Below, one piece after another: positions 42,535 through 55,489 of a stretch of DNA of 64,000 nucleotides. The notes beneath the pieces were generated by a model. That model was not told where the DNA came from. It searched no databases and saw only the letters and a list, made by a program, of their open reading frames with translations. The number at the start of each line of letters is the position of its first letter. Position 1 is the first letter of the stretch. Origin of the DNA: Cloeon dipterum (Eukaryota > Arthropoda > Insecta > Ephemeroptera > Baetidae). The stretch spans positions 32,492,545 through 32,556,544 of the forward strand of contig NC_088790.1 in assembly GCF_949628265.1 (NCBI RefSeq), given 5' to 3'. The position numbers and the translations under genes were made by a program.

Positions 42535-42960
42535 AATTTTGAAGGGATATTTTTCCTCTAAAAAGTAGCATTTTCATGAAAAGACCAATTTTTTCACATG
42601 CTTCCAACCAAAAGTGAACCAAAATCAAATTTTTCAAATTTTATCGGTTGCGGTTACGCCCTCTTTTTTGAGCAAAGGAAATTAATTGCTTCTAGAGTGA
42701 GAAAAATTATGAAATTTAATTGTGAGAAGACAAAAAATAGTTATTTTTAGTCTTGAAATTTATTTTTTATTTTTTCAAAAATTGCAGCTTTTCGAAAGGG
42801 GTGTGTTAAAATTCAGCAGTTGATAGCAGCGCCAAAAACTGCCTTAATTCAGATACCTGGTAAAATTTCCAGTATTTTTTTTCTCAAATTTACAGTTTTC
42901 GCCCAAAATTCGTCTCAAAATTTCAACTGTTAAACGAAATTCACTATCATTCCTGTTTCA
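42535..42960. repeat. R7 dispersed repeat, copy 1
   Basis: AGCAAAGGAAATTAATTGCT, TGAGAAAAATTATGAAATTT, TTTTTTATTTTTTCAAAAAT, GGGGTGTGTTAAAATTCAGC and GCGCCAAAAACTGCCTTAAT recur in the same order at about 59930-60200. Non-coding. Confidence 0.65.
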
Positions 42961-43540
42961 TTTTTATTTTGTGATGGATTGATATTTTAAAAGAGGTTCT
43001 TGCATTTATTTTCTAGATGTTAAAACAAAGTGAGATTCATTGACCACTATTTAATTAATCGAGCAGTCTATTTTTGGAGGCAGACGTCTGTGAAAAAATG
43101 CTCGAGGAAAACTAAGCGCGCAGCCACATTGAATAATCAATTAATTTCAACATAAGCAGGATATTCATCGAGGAGAGAGCTTTCAAGGAAACTCTCGAGA
43201 TTATACTGCGCGGCATATCTACTAATAAGGCAAACTTGTGACTAGTGCTCTCGTCGAAAAGCCATTTCTAAAATGGCACGCGGAAACAAAGCAAAGCAAA
43301 ACAAAGCAAAAAGCGGCCGCAATTGCCGCAAGAGCGAGTTTATGGGTTAATTCATCCCCCTCGACGCACCTAATTACGCCGCTCCATCATGCAAAAAGAT
43401 GTAAAACCACTTTTCGTATCTCATCACGATGCAAATGTAAATAAAACTTTTGTGTAGCTAACTTCAGGTTTTTTTTTAAAAGTAGAAATTTCCACCCCAG
43501 TTTTTGATGCAAATAGAGAATGAAAATGATAAAAATTCAA
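42961..43540. other. Unique non-coding DNA between repeats, with a GC-richer island
   Basis: An island at about 43040-43440 contains short homeodomain-type TTAATTAAT/TAATTACG words. An open reading frame of 68 codons (43238-43444) has no recognisable feature. I see no gene. Confidence 0.4.
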
Positions 43541-44300
43541 GTAAGGAGACACTCCTCACCATTTGCAGCCACTTTTCTAAAATAATTACGCTGCTACTTA
43601 GGTAATTTTGGCTTCAAATGAGTCCAAAAGGATAAATTCACGCATTGTTTGCTGTCTAATTGCAGCTAAAGAGTTGGAATATCGATTCATTACCACAGAA
43701 ACAATGAAAAGTTGCATTAAACCGATTTAATTGCGAAAGAAAAGACGGAAATCATCAAGAATTCTTTGCTGGAAGAATTCTTGACGCTGATTGGCTGACG
43801 ACGCGCATGTCAGCATCTCCCGCGCAACTCACAACGCATGTTAACTGTTGCTAGGCAACCGTGGGAGCTGTTGACGAGCGTCTCGCGTCGGCCAATCAGC
43901 GTCGAGGATTCTTCCAGCAAAGAATTTTCTGATTTCCGTCTTGTAAATCGTTCTTAATCGACTTTTGATGAATTTCTGCGATTACAAATCGATGAATTAA
44001 CTCTTTAGCTGCAAAATTAGGCACCAAACATCGGTAGCAGAATATCAAGCGTATTAAAAGAGGCGTTTAACACGAGATTCTTTTGGCGGGAAAAGGCGTT
44101 TGCATCGCTTGAGCACATTTTCTTGGCAGATTTCGGTTCCACTCGTTGAGAACTGTGCAACAACCTTTTAAAGGAACTCTTTTTTAGTAAAATAAAATAG
44201 AATTTAAAGTAAGGAGACACTCCTCGCCATTTGCAGCCACTTTTCTTAAAAATTTACACTGCTTCTTAGGTAATTTTGGCTTCAAAAAATCCTAAGGGAT
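43541..44300. repeat. Composite repeat: outer element carrying an R2 palindrome, plus a partial tandem copy
   Basis: GTAAGGAGACACTCCTCACC (43541) starts an element that runs through GGTAATTTTGGCTTCAAATG into an R2 palindrome (43664-44013, ends GCAGCTAAAGAGTTG / AACTCTTTAGCTGC, with inverted CCAAT words). It continues as TTAGGCACCAAACATCGGTAG and TTTTGGCGGGAAAAGGCG. A partial second copy starts at about 44208. Related composites lie at about 55490-56115 and 57400-57895. Confidence 0.75.
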
Positions 44301-44834
44301 GATTTCATGCATTTCCAACAAGAATTTGGCAAAATCAATCCTGTTTAAACATAAAATTGTTTTTTTTTTCATTTTACAAAAACGTTCCGTATTTTAAAAT
44401 GCAAGAAAAACAATTCTTAGTTCAATTTCCTTTAACGCAGCAGCTTTTCAATCCGAATTCGTGGCGATATGCAGTAAAAACCCCATCTGAAAGAAACGAA
44501 ATGCAGAGTTATTCAGGCAGAAAGCGCAGTATTTGCGGGACGTGCGCGTTTGAAAAGTCACGCGGCGGCGGCGTCGTGTCGTAACAGTAAGACGTCAAAT
44601 TAATTTGGCGCGCGCGTGAGTCTCGTAGTCTTTTAGTGCCGGCTCGGGCGGCGGGGGTGCATGCGACGGGGTGGCTGGCTGGCCGGCTGGCGGGGGTGGG
44701 TGGGTGGCGCGCAGACTCGGTGGCGGAGACGCACGCGGCCGTGTGTCGCGCGCGTCTCGCGCGTCTCAGTGCCGGTTCAGCGGCTCAATTGTCGAGGTGG
44801 GTGGCGCGCAGGGCATGTCACAGTAGTTAGCGAC

Positions 44835-44877
44835 ATGCCGCTCTTCCCGTCGCTGCTCTTCCTCCTCCTCTTTCAAG
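44835..44877 (+). CDS. Candidate signal-peptide first exon of a gene extending beyond the window
   Basis: ATG at 44835 opens MPLFPSLLFLLLFQ, a compact secretory signal core. It is followed immediately by a good splice donor (CAAG at 44874-44877, then GTAAAC). It sits at the downstream end of a GC-rich, CpG-rich stretch (about 44560-44880) that would suit a promoter and leader. No compatible second exon is identifiable in the remaining 19 kb. If real, this is exon 1 of a secreted or membrane protein whose first intron exceeds 19 kb, far longer than any other intron here. The frame is also open upstream to 44661, so I rely on the signal core and donor rather than ORF length. The product is not recognisable. 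Confidence 0.4.
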
Positions 44878-47427
44878 GTAAACCACGTTTCGCAATTGCT
44901 CGTTCACGTTTTAAATTAATTTTGACTCGGGAAAATGGATTTTTGAGGGGTTGACTGTCAGTTTTAGACCGAGAAAAGTGAAAAAATTTATTATTTAAAT
45001 TAAAACCGCCTTTTTCTAACTTGGGGGTGTTTCCAGAAGACTTGAAAATTTAAAAATATTGGAAGTCGATTTTTCTGAATATTTGCTGTGCTTAAATATC
45101 CTAGAAGCTTCCCCGGAAAATCTGTGGTAATAGCTAAAACAAATCATATAGGTAAAATTGTTGTCTCAAAGTGTTTGCAATATGCCTAGAAACTTTTTAA
45201 AATGCAGCACAATTTTGTCTTCGTATTTTAAATAAGTGCAGAACATTTCAGTTTAGTATTTTATTATTTTAGTCAAGTTAAAAGAAATATTTAATTAAAT
45301 TTTCTTTAAATTTAAGAAGGCTAATAATTTATTTAATTTTACTTTTTTTACAATTTTAATTTGCTGTTTTTCAAACTTTAGAATAGAAATGAAAAAATTA
45401 ATTAAATAATCCCGAGCTCTGTGTGATCTTTTGGTGCCAATAACATAAATTACAATCATACAGTCTGTGACACTTGTTTTTTTAATATTTACTTCAAAAT
45501 TAAAGACATAATTATGCAACATTTTTAAGTAAAATCACGATTTATTTCACAAATTGGAAAAGTTTTCTTCATAATTTGCACAGCGCTTAAAAATAATTCA
45601 TTTTTCGAGAAATTCAGCAAAATCTGAAATTTATCAACTGTTCCTCGGTCCTGATTTAATTTTTGCGCATTTATAGAAGCAAATTGTTTCGTTTTTTCAA
45701 GACGCGGATGCTCAGAGTTTGAAAAATCGGCATTTTTTGCGTGCAGTGAACAGTTAGAAATTAGAAATCGGATTATTTTGACTGCTAGGAATCGTCCCTG
45801 AGGTCACACAAGTCCATTCAAACAGATTGAAATTCTAGTCCTTTTATAAATAATAATTTTCTCATGTATTTTAAATTGCTGGAACTTTCCTGAGGTCAGG
45901 ATTTAAATGGTCCTAATTAATTAATTTATATTAAATGCCCACTGAAAAAATATACTGGAACTTCTTTACAGAGAAAAGACAAAAGAATTCTTTCAATCAA
46001 TTCTGGATTTTAGTTTAAACTAAATTTATTAAAACAAAATCATGAATATTAATCTATTAAAAATGATTTGGCAAAATTCGCGTTCATAGAAAAAATATAA
46101 TAATTCTAATTGTTAAGAAAAAAAAGAATTTAAATTAATCAATGCAGAAACAGTCGTTAAATTTCAGATTTTGACGAATTTCCCAAAAAATTAAACGTTT
46201 TTCGCTTGTTTTATTCAACGGTGTGTGAATTATGAACAAAACTTTCCAAAATTGTGAAATAAATCGTGATTTTGCAATGAGGAGAGTGGAGACCATTATT
46301 GTTGCTCGCGCCGCTTAATTTGAATGAACTGTGAAGCCGATCTTCTTTGAAAGGAAGTTTTCAATTTTTAAGGATTGATTTTCACTTAATTTTGAGGTAA
46401 ATAAATATTAAATAATCAAACATATGGAGACATTAATAAAATTATAATTTAAGTTATCTCAAACACGTAAAGCTCGGGATTATTTATTTATTAATTTAAA
46501 CAGCTTCAAAAAATAAAAATATTGAATAAAATATAATTAGAATTAAATAAATTATATTAAATTGTTTTATATTTAAAGATAATTGTATTTTAAAATTCCG
46601 TTTTGAATATACAGAAAGATTTTCTAGAATTTATGGTTACAAAATTAGTTTTATTCTTGATAATAAAACTGTTTATAATCTTTAAGCAATTTTCAAACTG
46701 CAGCAATTGAGCTAGTGGCCATGGGCGTGCACCCCAAGTATGCCAACCCCTATTCTCATAGATAGATAGGGTGAAAAAATGTGTGTTTGCGAAAGAAAGG
46801 TTGGTTGGCTACGAGAGCTTTTCGGTGTTATTCAAAGGCCAGCAAAATCAATTTGGGCAAAAAACTTTTTTTCTTCTCCTGGTGAGCGGCGCGCGAATAG
46901 AATTTCACAGGCGGACGCACAGAAATCACACAGAGCAGAGCAAACGAAACTCGAGCCGCCGATACGACGACGACGACGGCGACGGCGACGGGCGACTGCT
47001 GTTCTCCGCCGAACAGAATTTTATTTGCCTTGCGGCATCGCATATCCGTGCATGCATGCCGCCCGCATTTGTTTGCTTGGATTGACTCCCTAGTCCCGAC
47101 TGACGTCTCCCTGCACGCGCAAAAAGTGACAAAAATAGCGCGGATCGCATTCATACTCGCCTCTCAAATCTAGACGTTTTATTCAAATCGAATTTAAAAT
47201 TGCATAAAAAAGGGGTTGGTTTAGAAAAATTGACGTACTTGCAATTTAAATTGATTTATTCAGTTTTAAATGTCAGTTAAGAATTCTCCTTTTAAATAAA
47301 ATATATTTTTTAAATATTTTGTTAAACAAATAATGAAATAATCGCTTAACAGATAGGAGAGGCAGTTTTTCAAGGCCAGAAAAAGTTTATTTCGGGCTTT
47401 TCGGTTTTAATTGTGGCTCAAAAAGTC
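44878..47427. other. AT-rich non-coding stretch with one GC-rich island
   Basis: 44880-46740 is long AT-rich DNA without ORFs, recognised repeats or RNA genes. At 46740-47160 is a GC-rich island containing a short CGACGACGACGG(C) run; overlapping ORFs on both strands there look compositional. Confidence 0.4.
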
Positions 47428-47880
47428 ACTAATACACCAGTTTTATAAAAGCCTTTGGTGTTTGAAGCCGCCAACAGATGGCGCCGCCGTATACTTTCAA
47501 AATAAATTTAACTTTAAATTACTTCCGCTGCGATTTCAGACTAAATCCTGCTAATTACGCATTCTTCACTTGATTTCCTTTCTTTTGACGTGCTGATAAC
47601 CAAAATCAGTGCAGCCATTCGCCGTAGAAACGTTTTAAAATGTTTTTTATATTTCTAAAAATAGTTCTTCACGATTCTACGGTGATTGGCTCAACCGATT
47701 TTGGTTTTCAGCACGTCAAAAGAAAGCAAATCAAGTGAAGAATGGGTAATTAGCAAGATTTAGTCTGAAATCGCAGCGTAAGTGCCTTAAAAATTAAATT
47801 TATTACTTAAGTATACGGTGGCGCCATCTGTTGGCGGCTTCAAACACCAAGGGCTTATGCAACTTGTGTATTTTAATGTC
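47428..47880. repeat. R6 palindromic repeat with mirrored CTCF-like sites
   Basis: Large inverted repeat: TTTGGTGTTTGAAGCCGCCA at the left, TGGCGGCTTCAAACACCAAG at the right; GATTTCAGACTAAATC / GATTTAGTCTGAAATC and CTTTCTTTTGACGTGCTGA / TCAGCACGTCAAAAGAAAG further in. Each outer arm contains CCAACAGATGGCGC (47471-47484 forward; 47821-47834 reverse). It is the only copy seen in this window. Confidence 0.8.
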
Positions 47881-50800
47881 CCCGTTTTTCTTAAAAAAAC
47901 ATTTTTTTCTAAATTTTAATTCGTTTCCCGCCCAACTTTAATGATGCAACCTTTTTTCTAACATTTTTTACAATTTAATAATTAAATCATTAATCCGTCC
48001 TTTCAACAGAGCAGTTAAAAAAGCTATTGATTTACTGGCCGGTGTATTAAAATATTTTTTGCTCTTTTGAAGTTGCAGTCTGAACTTGACAGACTTCAAA
48101 CATTTTGTATACATGCAGCGGGTAAAAAGCCGGCGACGCGGAGCCAAATGGCAAAAACCGCACTGAGCAGGTGCGAAAAACAAACACGTGCTCGTGACAT
48201 GTTTGTTAATCGATGAAACATATTTCTGTCAGCCAAATAAACGCATAGCGACACAGGATTTACGCTCGGAAATCAGGCTTCGCCAGTTTCTAATAACAAA
48301 AGAACAAAAAAAATGGCGAAATTGACTTGTGGCCGAACTCTGCTCAAATATTTATCCTTCGAGTCGTAAAGGAAATTTTATTGGTTCCGCTTCGCAGCCA
48401 TATTAAAAATTGGATTGTGGGCATAGGTAAAGGTGGTGGTTGCTTATAAATGTAAATAAGTGTGTGTGTACGCAGTGGTTTTATCTTGTCATTGCGGTGT
48501 TTATTAGAAAAGTTGGCGCGCGCGGAAGGCAAAGATTATGCCGATGGGAAAAACGCGGCACAAAGTTTCTCCTCCGGTGTGCCGACCGGCCGGAGGAAAA
48601 GAGAAAAAGCAGAAGCGGGCGTCCGGGCAGAAAGAAAACTCACTCGAGGCTTTGTTTTTATCTATTTCGGGAAAGTCTCCTTTCTTTCCGCTTTACTCCA
48701 GTCGGAAAACGAGCCTCGCGCACATTGAAATGCCATCTCGAAAAGTCGGCTTTCGTGCAAGGGCGAAATCTAATTTTTTACCCCTTTTGGATTATCATCT
48801 TAAACAGTAAAATAAAATGATCTCTAATGACCACGTATATTTGATTTAAAAATTTTGGAACAATAATCATAATAAAGATTTCCGGGAAAGCTTAAAAATA
48901 ATATAAAATGCCATGAATAAAAAGCACAACATATTTATTCGATATAATATTATTGTGGTCAATTTCCGAGTTTTTAATCTGTGGCAGCGTCCGCTAAACC
49001 GCTTTGCACTGCGACTCTAGATCTCTTCTCAAAGTTATTTCCGACCGCGTAATTCTACGGCGGTTCTCGTTATTTGCATTGAATTTCATCGGGATTAGAG
49101 AGTCGGAATAATTTCTTGGCTGCGAATGCCAGCGGAATTATCATTACCATGCACAGACGTGATTTTATATTAATTTCATAGCGTGCCATTTGCATGCGCG
49201 CGGACGGGATGCACAATTCACCTGCACAGCCGAGTGGACGCGCGCGGACACACGTGCCATGTGTGCATTTTGTGCTCCAGTTTGCACCAAAATGAGAATA
49301 TGCTCTCTGCAGTCGGCGCGAATAATGCACTCTCTTTATTTTCAGCTGTAATTTTTATTTTATTTTATTTTTAGACGCCAAAAAAGCAAAATATTACATT
49401 TTATTTAAAAAATTGTAATCCTTGAAATTGGCCGCATCACTGACCCATTTCCGGCTTGTTCAGTTGGTCAGCAAAGCTTCCATGCGCAGACAAAGGCGTA
49501 AGTTCGGACCCGTAATTAAAGCAGGAGGGTTGATGCGGACCAAATTGATGGGGGAGAGGATTCAAAGGGGAGCATGTTTCGAGGGAAGTCTAAAACGCTG
49601 TTCAAATTAAATTCTAGCGAGTTTTCCGAGAAGAGACTTTTACACCACAAATTTTATTTATTTGGTTTTTAATTTGAATCCAGTTTTTAAATGTAAAAGG
49701 GAGCGCGCGGGGTTCTGGGTTTTATCGATTGAGCATTGCGACACACATTGGAATGCGCGGCGGCGGCACCGGCGGCGCTAATTAAATGCATTTATGCCGG
49801 ACCGGCCATGCGCACGCCAATTATGCAAAAATGTGCAGCCTTTGATGTGCCGTCCGTCCGTCCGTCCGTTTGTCCGTCGGCGGCCATTTGCAGCGCAAAA
49901 CGAGACACCGCCGGCCGGCCGCTCTTAATTAGGGTGAATTCAGCCCTTTTCTCGTTCTCTCTCTCCCTCTCTCTCTCTCTCCAGCTCCCCTGCGCTGCTA
50001 ATTGTCGGCCATTAATTTAAAGAGTGGCAATTCATATCGCGTTGCAAACGCGATGGGTCTTTGTTATTGCTCTTTGTCGCGCCGGCCTCTCCATCTCCAC
50101 TCTCCGCCCGCTTATTCTATTCTCACGCTTGATCAAGCCGCCACCCGCCACGCCACCTTCCATTCCATTCCGCTTAATTAATTTGCTCGGTTTCAGCACA
50201 ATCGGATTTGAGCAAATCGTTTGATCCTAAATGTGAGGTTTTTTCCATCAATTAAATCCTCAGGGTGTTTCCTGGTACCTTCCAAAGGGTTAAATTGCAC
50301 ATATTCTGAAAGCTCTCAACCTGGCCTTTCAAACGGTGTGCGGATTTTGCGAATCGAGCCATTACAGAGCCCGTCAGGTGTCGTTAAAGGGGATAAAAAA
50401 TTGGATGTAAATGAAATGGATCATTTCAGGGCTACCCTGAGGCCAGGATTCGGTTTCTGACCTGATCTTATGGTCTTGTCTGACCTCAGGAGTGACCCCT
50501 CGCATTTTTAGAGGGTAAAAATCCACTAATTGTGCAAATTGGATTTTTTTCACTTTTCACGAAGTCGAAAAAACGCCTATTTTTAACCTTTGACCCTTTG
50601 TTACTCGAAAACTGAAAGTGTCACCATCTTGAAAATTTGTGAGAATGTGACATACACTCAGGGCAACATCCTTTACCCTGAAAAAGATTAATCAAGCTAT
50701 TTTTTCGATTTTTAAAATTTAATTATAAAAAATACCCAAATTTTAAAAACTATTTTTTTACAAATATGTTCCAATCATAGTTAAACCTTTTTTAAATTGG

Positions 50801-51954
50801 TTAAAATAACCGGAAAATAATATAATAAATTTCCAACTGTGTAAAATTGCGTCTCATGAATCAAACAGCTATCTAGAAAAATAACGAGCAAAATTTCCGC
50901 TGAGAATAAGACGAATTAGAGGAAAAGTGGGCATTTAGATAATTGATTGCAAGCAAATTTAGTTTTTGCGGCTGTCCGAGCGGAGATAATGCGCGCGCGA
51001 GATTTATTGCGTCGCGGGAGCACGCAGTCAGAAATGAGCCGCGCACGCAGCCAATTTGTCACTCTGCTTTCCGCCATAAACTTGCATGGAAAAATTGCGT
51101 CTGCGAGAATATGTATCGCAGCTTTTTATAAATATATATCACTGCGGTTTTGTGACAAATCCATCCGCGACGAATTGATGGCCCATTCTCGCGTCACTGT
51201 CAAAACACTTTTGATTCATGCTCCGCTCCGCACGCACCCACTTTTCCATTTTCCCCGCATCTTGCTCTGTTTTTTCGCTCTCGAGATCGGAAATGTCGAG
51301 GCGTCGCGCGGCGTTTCATTTTGCCCTAATCAACGGCCGCGATTGGGCAAAAGCTGATTTTTCTGACAACCAATCCGCATAGAAATCGGGATTTATTTTT
51401 TTCCGAGAAGGAAACGCTTCAGATTCAACGATTTAGTAATTTGCTGGGCTAAAAATACAGTTTGTTGCTCGGAAATTTGGTTCAAGGAGAGTTTTAGGAG
51501 AGACAAATCGATCTCAGTAAGTATTTCCTTTCAATTTTCAGTAAATTTTTAATGGATCACTGAAGAAACACTAGAAATTTTTTGTAAAGTTATATTTTTA
51601 TCTCACCAATTCAGATTTTTTTAAATTAACCATTTCAATTCCTATTTAATAGGCTTAAATATAAAATTTATTTAAATTGGGATAAATGCGCAGAGCAATA
51701 TTCTCCAATAATATTAAACAAATACGTAAATAATTGATTTAGAATTAAAAAGAAAATTTTTCCAAATTAAAAAAAATAATTTGGTACAAAAAAATCATGT
51801 ATTTTATCCTTATTTTAATTAATTGCTGGGGTTTAATTGTCTCTCTGAGCGTGTTTTGATTTTCTTTTCGCTTCTGAAATTTACATCCACGCTGAATTCG
51901 CTCTAAAGCGATATTTTTTAGGGGGCGTAACCCACGGAAATTTAAAAAGGGGCA
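47881..51954. other. Non-coding DNA with GC-rich islands
   Basis: Islands at about 48100-48780, 48990-49340, 49690-50220 and 50940-51350 are separated by AT-rich DNA. They contain TAATTA/TTAATTA homeodomain-type words, TTATGC/GCATGC words, a GTCC tetranucleotide run (49852-49870) and a CT-rich microsatellite (49952-49982). No convincing exon. Near 50550-50720 is a diverged repeat that resembles part of the sulfite oxidase intron at 9620-9800. Confidence 0.45.
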
Positions 51955-52165
51955 CTGGGGGCCGGGTTGCGATCTGTGTTGGTTTTCCCGCCGGTCAGAA
52001 GTCAAAATGGCGTTGAAATTAAAGGAGACAGTCCAGCGGCCAATCAGAAGCGTCGAAAAATGGGCGTGCCGACCTAATAATTTCATTCCCGCGCATTTTG
52101 TTGCATTTTAAATCAGCCTGATGTGCCATCTAACGGTCGATTCACCAATTACCGGGCTAATCGGC
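51955..52165. repeat. R4 repeat, copy 1 (short form)
   Basis: GGGTTGCGATCTGTGTTGG, TTTTCCCGCCGGTCAGAAG, GCGGCCAATCAGAAGCGTC, GGGCGTGCCGACCTAATAAT, then TGTGCCATCTAACGGTCGAT. The same series occurs at 54342-54722, 58960-59310 and, reversed, at 61722-62135. Confidence 0.8.
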
Positions 52166-53149
52166 TGTTTGTATAGAAAAAACAACAAAAATATTCATCC
52201 TGCTGAAGCTATTTTCATGATTTTACCCATTTTACCACCGCATCTGCGGTGAAAAGGGGGCGTGGCAGGTTCCAAAAACAGCTTTTATTGCGATTTTCAG
52301 TCAAATTCTTAAAAATTAACGATTATAATCGGGTTTGAAATAAACATTCTGTTTGGAAATTGAGTAAGAATGCTCTAAAACACACGATTTGATGGTACAA
52401 AATAATATTTCGCAAATCCCTGTGAAATGAAAGAAATATCTCTTTTTCTCACGACTGCGACAACGAAAACGAGCTAATTCTGCGATGATGAGACCGATTA
52501 TCGTTGAATTAGGCGAGAGAGGGCTGATTTGGGGCTGAATAATGGAGCGAGGTCGGTCAGATGGTCCGGCGCGCCGCGCCGCCGCGTGTATTATTCAGGA
52601 ATCGTGCTTGTTGTTCTGTCCGCCGGACCGCCGCCGCAGCCTTTTGACTCTCCTGCCTGCTCGCGTTTTAAAAATTCAGCTGCATGGCCACCGCAGTCGA
52701 CAAAACGCGAATAATTCACAAAGGCAGCGAGCCGCAGTGTTTTCGCCGGCACCGCCGCCGCGACAAATGGCCCGAAAATTCAAATTTACGGCCTTTTTCA
52801 AACATTCAGCAGGGGCCGGGGCCAGGGGCGGCCTTTTCGTCACGCCTGCCTGCCCAAGCCTCAAATTCATCCAATGTTTATTTTTTTCTCCCTTTGCTTT
52901 GTTCCGGAAAAGGTTGCCTGCCTTTAATATTCACGCAGGGTGCGTCAGACCGATTGGTTCCTTCAAAATATGTGAAATGCCAAATGAAAAACGGCATTTC
53001 TTTTTGTTTACCGCACCAAACGCGTTGACACAATGTTTCGAGGGAAGATAAGAGGGTTTTGGCAAACGGAAAATATTTTTTTACTTCAAAGTTGCGTCTG
53101 TCTAATTTAATTTTCAACTCAAAAGGAGATAAATTCGATTTTTTTATTC
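52166..53149. other. Non-coding DNA with a GC-rich island
   Basis: The island 52430-53040 is GC-rich, with overlapping open frames on both strands but no recognisable domain or splice pattern. I treat it as regulatory-type unique DNA. Confidence 0.4.
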
Positions 53150-53540
53150 TGCGACCGTCTTTGACGAAGATTCTGAGCACACCAATCGATTCCTGAGGGT
53201 CGAATTAGTTGGAATTGATGTTTTTCCGACCAAAACATGCAGCGCAAACGTAAGAATTTTTTTTCCCGCCAAAACAATATTAACGTATTTGCGGGAAATG
53301 CGCATGCGTGAGAGCTGGTTTGAGCACTTGCAGAGAGACCGCCTGTACGAATGTCTTCTTTGGCAGATCCAGCCAGCTCTCACGCATGCGCAGTCCTCGC
53401 AAATTCGTTAAAATTGTTTTGGCGGGAAACGAGTTCGCACGTCGCGCTGGACTTTTTTAACGGTAAAAACATCCATTTTAACTAATTCCATTCTCAAGAA
53501 TCGATTGGTGAGCTCAGAAATTTCGTCCAAGACGATCTTT
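53150..53540. repeat. R1 palindromic repeat, copy 7
   Basis: GACCGTCTTTGACGAAGATT at the left, mirrored by GAAATTTCGTCCAAGACGAT at the right. Mirrored TTTCCCGCCAAAAC / GTTTTGGCGGGAAA and mirrored GCGCATGCGTGAGAGC / GCTCTCACGCATGCGC words. Confidence 0.88.
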
Positions 53541-54341
53541 TAATTAAAATGATTAATTTGTGGAAGGAAATTTTTGTTCTCCGTATGGTAAAGGACAAAA
53601 AAGACGTCCATCTTGGGTGTTAGTGGTGCAATCAGTGGGCGTGGGCGTGTTTATATTAATTATGCTGGGTCTTGCTTCGCTTTTGCGAAACGTGCACTCT
53701 AACAATAAATATGGCGGGCTGCCGGGCCGGTGGGGTAATTTATTCGGGCGGACGATAAGGAGGGTTATTGTAATCATGCCGAGTGCTGGCTGGCTGGCAA
53801 AGTGGGCACAATAACTCATCGCTGCCATGTCGCGCTAATGCATCACGCGGACGCACCTGCGATCCGGCGGCTTGTTTTCGGCCTGCGCGCCGCGTCTCAA
53901 TTTCGTACGTCGTTCGCCGCCACCGCAGCTGCGAGCCGAATTCGCTAATTAGCTCGAAAACCGATATACCAAACTTTTCAGGGACTAAATATATATTAAG
54001 AATTCTTGAGAGAAAATCACTACAAAATTCTTAGCGTCGTTTTTATTGATAACTTCAAACTGGCAATTTGTTTTCTAATTAATTTTCATGACTGAGCATT
54101 TTTTTACTCAAAATTTAATTGTAACTAATTATTTTACCAAGATGAAGGATGACTCAGCATTTAGGTCAGTTTTTGCGCAGCTGCTGATTAATCGGTGAGG
54201 CTCTCTCTGCAACCGGTCGGACAAAAAAGAGAAGCCAGTTGCATACCCTTACATACCGCAAATCGATCCATCTGGGTGTTACACAAGGTTTTGAAGCATC
54301 CATCGGAAGAAAATAATAATTAATTCGATATTTTAAGGAAT
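53541..54341. other. Non-coding DNA with a GC-rich island
   Basis: Island at about 53590-53960. An 84-codon ORF (53560-53814) has a hydrophobic stretch, but the opposite strand is equally open and nothing is recognised. The rest is AT-rich. Confidence 0.4.
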
Positions 54342-54722
54342 TTGGTCTGGGTTGCGATCTGTGTAGAAGCTGCGCAGTAAACTTGTGCGCATCTTAAGCA
54401 TGCGCAGTATGTTCAAATCGCTACTTAATATCACAGGGAGGCGAAAACTCATCATTGCGCATGCGTGACCCAAATCAAAACCTTCTGCGCAGTCGCAATT
54501 TCCACCGGGGTCCGGGTAGCGATCTGTGTTGGTTTCCCGCCGGTCAGAATTCAAAATGGCGTTGAAATTAAAGGAGACACAGCCGAGCGGCCAATCAGAA
54601 GCGTTGGAAAATGGGCGTGCCGACCTAATAATTTCATTCCCGCGTATTTTATTGCATTTCCATCAGTCTGACGTGCCATCTAACGGTCGATTCGCCAATT
54701 ACCAGCGTAATCAGCTGCAAGA
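54342..54722. repeat. R4 repeat, copy 2 (long form)
   Basis: As at 51955 but preceded by a second GGGTTGCGATCTGTGT and an inner palindrome: GAAGCTGCGCAGTAAAC, GCATCTTAAGCATGCGCAGT, then CATTGCGCATGCGTGACCC and TCTGCGCAGTCGCAATT. The NRF-1-like words occur only in the long form. Confidence 0.8.
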
Positions 54723-55489
54723 GAATGAATTGCAATTTAATTTCTAAAATAATGTTATTGATTTATAAAAAACTATCTTTCGAGATCATCCGGAGCATTT
54801 TTTCCTGTAATGCCAGCGGAACAAAATAAAAATTCCTGTGTCCTTTGTGATCGACACGAGTTGCTATTTGTGGCGGAAAAATTGCCGAAATGGCGAGGCG
54901 GGAAAAAAAGAGGAAATTCCATTTGCAGAGAGGAATTTGGCGTGGGATAAAAAGCGGCAGCTAAACAATTTTACACGAGCCAATTTCGGCGTGCGAGCAG
55001 ACGAACGGGCAAAAAGTTTTGGGCATGCAACGACGAGCGGGGCGTGGCCACGCGGCGTCGGCGTCGGCGGCGTGACGGCCCGAAAATCAAGCGAAAATTT
55101 CGGGTCGGCCGTATATACGAAAGGGTTAATGAAAATTTAGCACCGACGCCGGTTTATCGGCGGGCGAATTAGTGCATGCGGTCTTGTTTTCACGACTGCG
55201 TCCGGCGCGCGTATTTCGTGTGTGTCTAGTTATTATACGCTTTCATGGGTGCTTAACGCCAACCCGTCTTCACCTTCTACTACGCTGCTTTGTCCACCCC
55301 GCCGATGCATATGTGTGCGGCACATGTGTAGTTAAATTTTATGCAAGCCAAACGCTCGTTCGTTTAATCTGGCTCGACCATTACCGCTTTTATTACTACA
55401 GAGATAAAATGTTTCTAATTTGTTTATCACTATAAATAAACACAAAAGGCCTGGAACTTCAAACTAAATTTTAGTTAAAGAACAAAATC
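54723..55489. other. Non-coding DNA with a GC-rich island
   Basis: Island at about 54840-55400 with TTATACG- and CATGCG-type words. ORFs (for example 54838-55140) show no domain. No gene called. Confidence 0.4.
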
